A stretch of DNA of 5,739 bases from Verrucomicrobiota bacterium. GTDB taxonomy: Bacteria > Verrucomicrobiota > Lentisphaeria > Oligosphaerales > JAFGRS01. This document shows positions 5,134 through 5,739 of this stretch, piece after piece; the stretch's first letter is position 1, and every line of letters begins with the position of its first letter. The translations under genes and the position numbers were made by a program. The stretch lies in the NCBI GenBank assembly GCA_019136035.1, contig JAGVUW010000503.1, positions 1 to 5,739 on the forward strand, given 5' to 3'. The notes beneath the pieces were generated by a model. It worked only from the letters and a program-made list of their open reading frames with translations, was not told the DNA's origin and made no database searches.

Positions 5134-5739
5134 GTGACGACTGCCCCCGTGATCGACCTCAGACGACTGAACCCGATGCAGCAGCAGGCGGTGCGGACCA
5201 CCGAGGGCCCGGTGCTGGTCCTTGCCGGTGCCGGCACCGGCAAGACCCGCGTCATCGTCTGCCGCATGGCCTACCTCCTCAGCCGCGGCGTGGCGCCGGA
5301 GCACATCCTGGCCGTGACCTTCACCAACAAGGCCGCCCGCGAGATGCGCGAACGCGTCGCCGAACTGGTCCGCGGCGATGCCGCCACGCGGCTGACGGTG
5401 GGGACCTTCCACTCGTTCTGCTGCCGACTCCTGCGCCAGCATATCACGCGCCTCGGCTACAGCCCCCGTTTCACCATCGCCTCGGACTCGTACCAGGCCG
5501 GCCTCGTCCGCAATGTCATGGCCGAACTCGGCTTCGCCGGCGAGGGCTGCGACCCCAGCGCCTGGCTCGGCCACATCAGCCGCGCCAAGTCGTCCCTGCA
5601 GACACCGCCCGACATGGCCGCACAGGACTGGCCCCGGGCCGCTGACGTGGCCGTGGTCTACGAGCACTACCAGCAGCGCCTCAAGGACATGGACCTGCTC
5701 GACTTCGATGACCTCCTCATGCTCACACACCGGCTCTGG
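5134..5739 (+). CDS. UvrD/Rep/PcrA-type superfamily 1 DNA helicase, N-terminal part
   Basis: This is an ATP-dependent 3'-5' DNA helicase of the UvrD/Rep/PcrA family, acting in repair and replication restart. The frame is open from a GTG at 5134 to the window edge (202 residues, incomplete). It shows the Q motif LNPMQQQAV (12-20), Walker A AGAGTGKT (31-38, Lys37), motif Ia TFTNKAAREM (62-71), TFHSF (91-95) and DLLDFDDLL (187-195), which in this family precedes motif II. The acidic motif II and domain 2 lie beyond the window, so UvrD, PcrA and Rep cannot be told apart. The GTG at 5134 has AGG seven nt upstream. The GTG at 5149 (giving MIDLRRLNP) aligns equally well with the family and is a real alternative; the ATG at 5176 would cut the Q motif. 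It is transcribed away from tRNA-Lys. Confidence 0.92.
   Translation, partial: MTTAPVIDLRRLNPMQQQAVRTTEGPVLVLAGAGTGKTRVIVCRMAYLLSRGVAPEHILAVTFTNKAAREMRERVAELVRGDAATRLTVGTFHSFCCRLLRQHITRLGYSPRFTIASDSYQAGLVRNVMAELGFAGEGCDPSAWLGHISRAKSSLQTPPDMAAQDWPRAADVAVVYEHYQQRLKDMDLLDFDDLLMLTHRLW

Noticed and set aside
4701..5267. 188-residue minus-strand frame across the repeat, running into the tRNA
   Set aside because: It overlaps the tRNA 5' end and the helicase start, and its PPLQGG-type segments come from translating the repeat units. Such peptides are often mis-annotated as hypothetical proteins.
4911..5645. 244-residue + strand frame overlapping the helicase gene
   Set aside because: It is out of frame with the helicase motifs, is low-complexity Arg/Pro/Gly-rich, and starts inside the composite repeat.
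5116..5730. 204-residue minus-strand frame under the helicase gene
   Set aside because: It is the antisense shadow of the helicase reading frame, which carries Walker A and other family motifs.

Overview
The window is bacterial, very GC-rich chromosomal DNA carrying mostly housekeeping genes. The likely source is a high-GC member of the PVC group (Kiritimatiellota, Lentisphaerota or Verrucomicrobiota). This rests on the N-terminus of the large PpiD-like protein (MFISRFNRFF, one membrane helix, then SFVVFVTPG) and on the style of the intergenic hairpin repeats. Both are recalled resemblances, not searches, so the phylum is tentative.

Layout from left to right. Positions 1-99 are the last 32 codons of purD (+ strand). 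Positions 100-518 are a convergent intergenic region crowded with GC-rich hairpins, including a 22-bp perfect palindrome and two nearly identical 23-bp hairpins. A minus-strand block follows, read from high to low coordinates: tRNA-Lys(UUU) at 4710-4635, rpmB (ribosomal protein L28, 4518-4291), rpe (ribulose-phosphate 3-epimerase, 4095-3409) and a 913-residue membrane-anchored PpiD/SurA-like peptidyl-prolyl isomerase (3260-519). Positions 4711-5133 form a divergent intergenic region with a composite repeat: a 20-bp direct repeat, each copy a small hairpin, on either side of a strong central hairpin. The window ends inside a + strand UvrD/Rep/PcrA-type superfamily 1 helicase (5134 onward).

The minus-strand genes serve translation (tRNA-Lys, L28), the pentose phosphate pathway (Rpe) and envelope protein folding (PpiD-like). 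They are co-oriented with gaps of 116 to 195 nt, and a hairpin between rpmB and rpe may separate transcripts, so they are not clearly one operon. I found no CRISPR array, insertion sequence, phage gene, defence system or biosynthetic cluster. The most interesting material is the internal triplication in the PpiD-like protein, whose parvulin domain lacks both usual histidines, and the two structured intergenic repeat regions.
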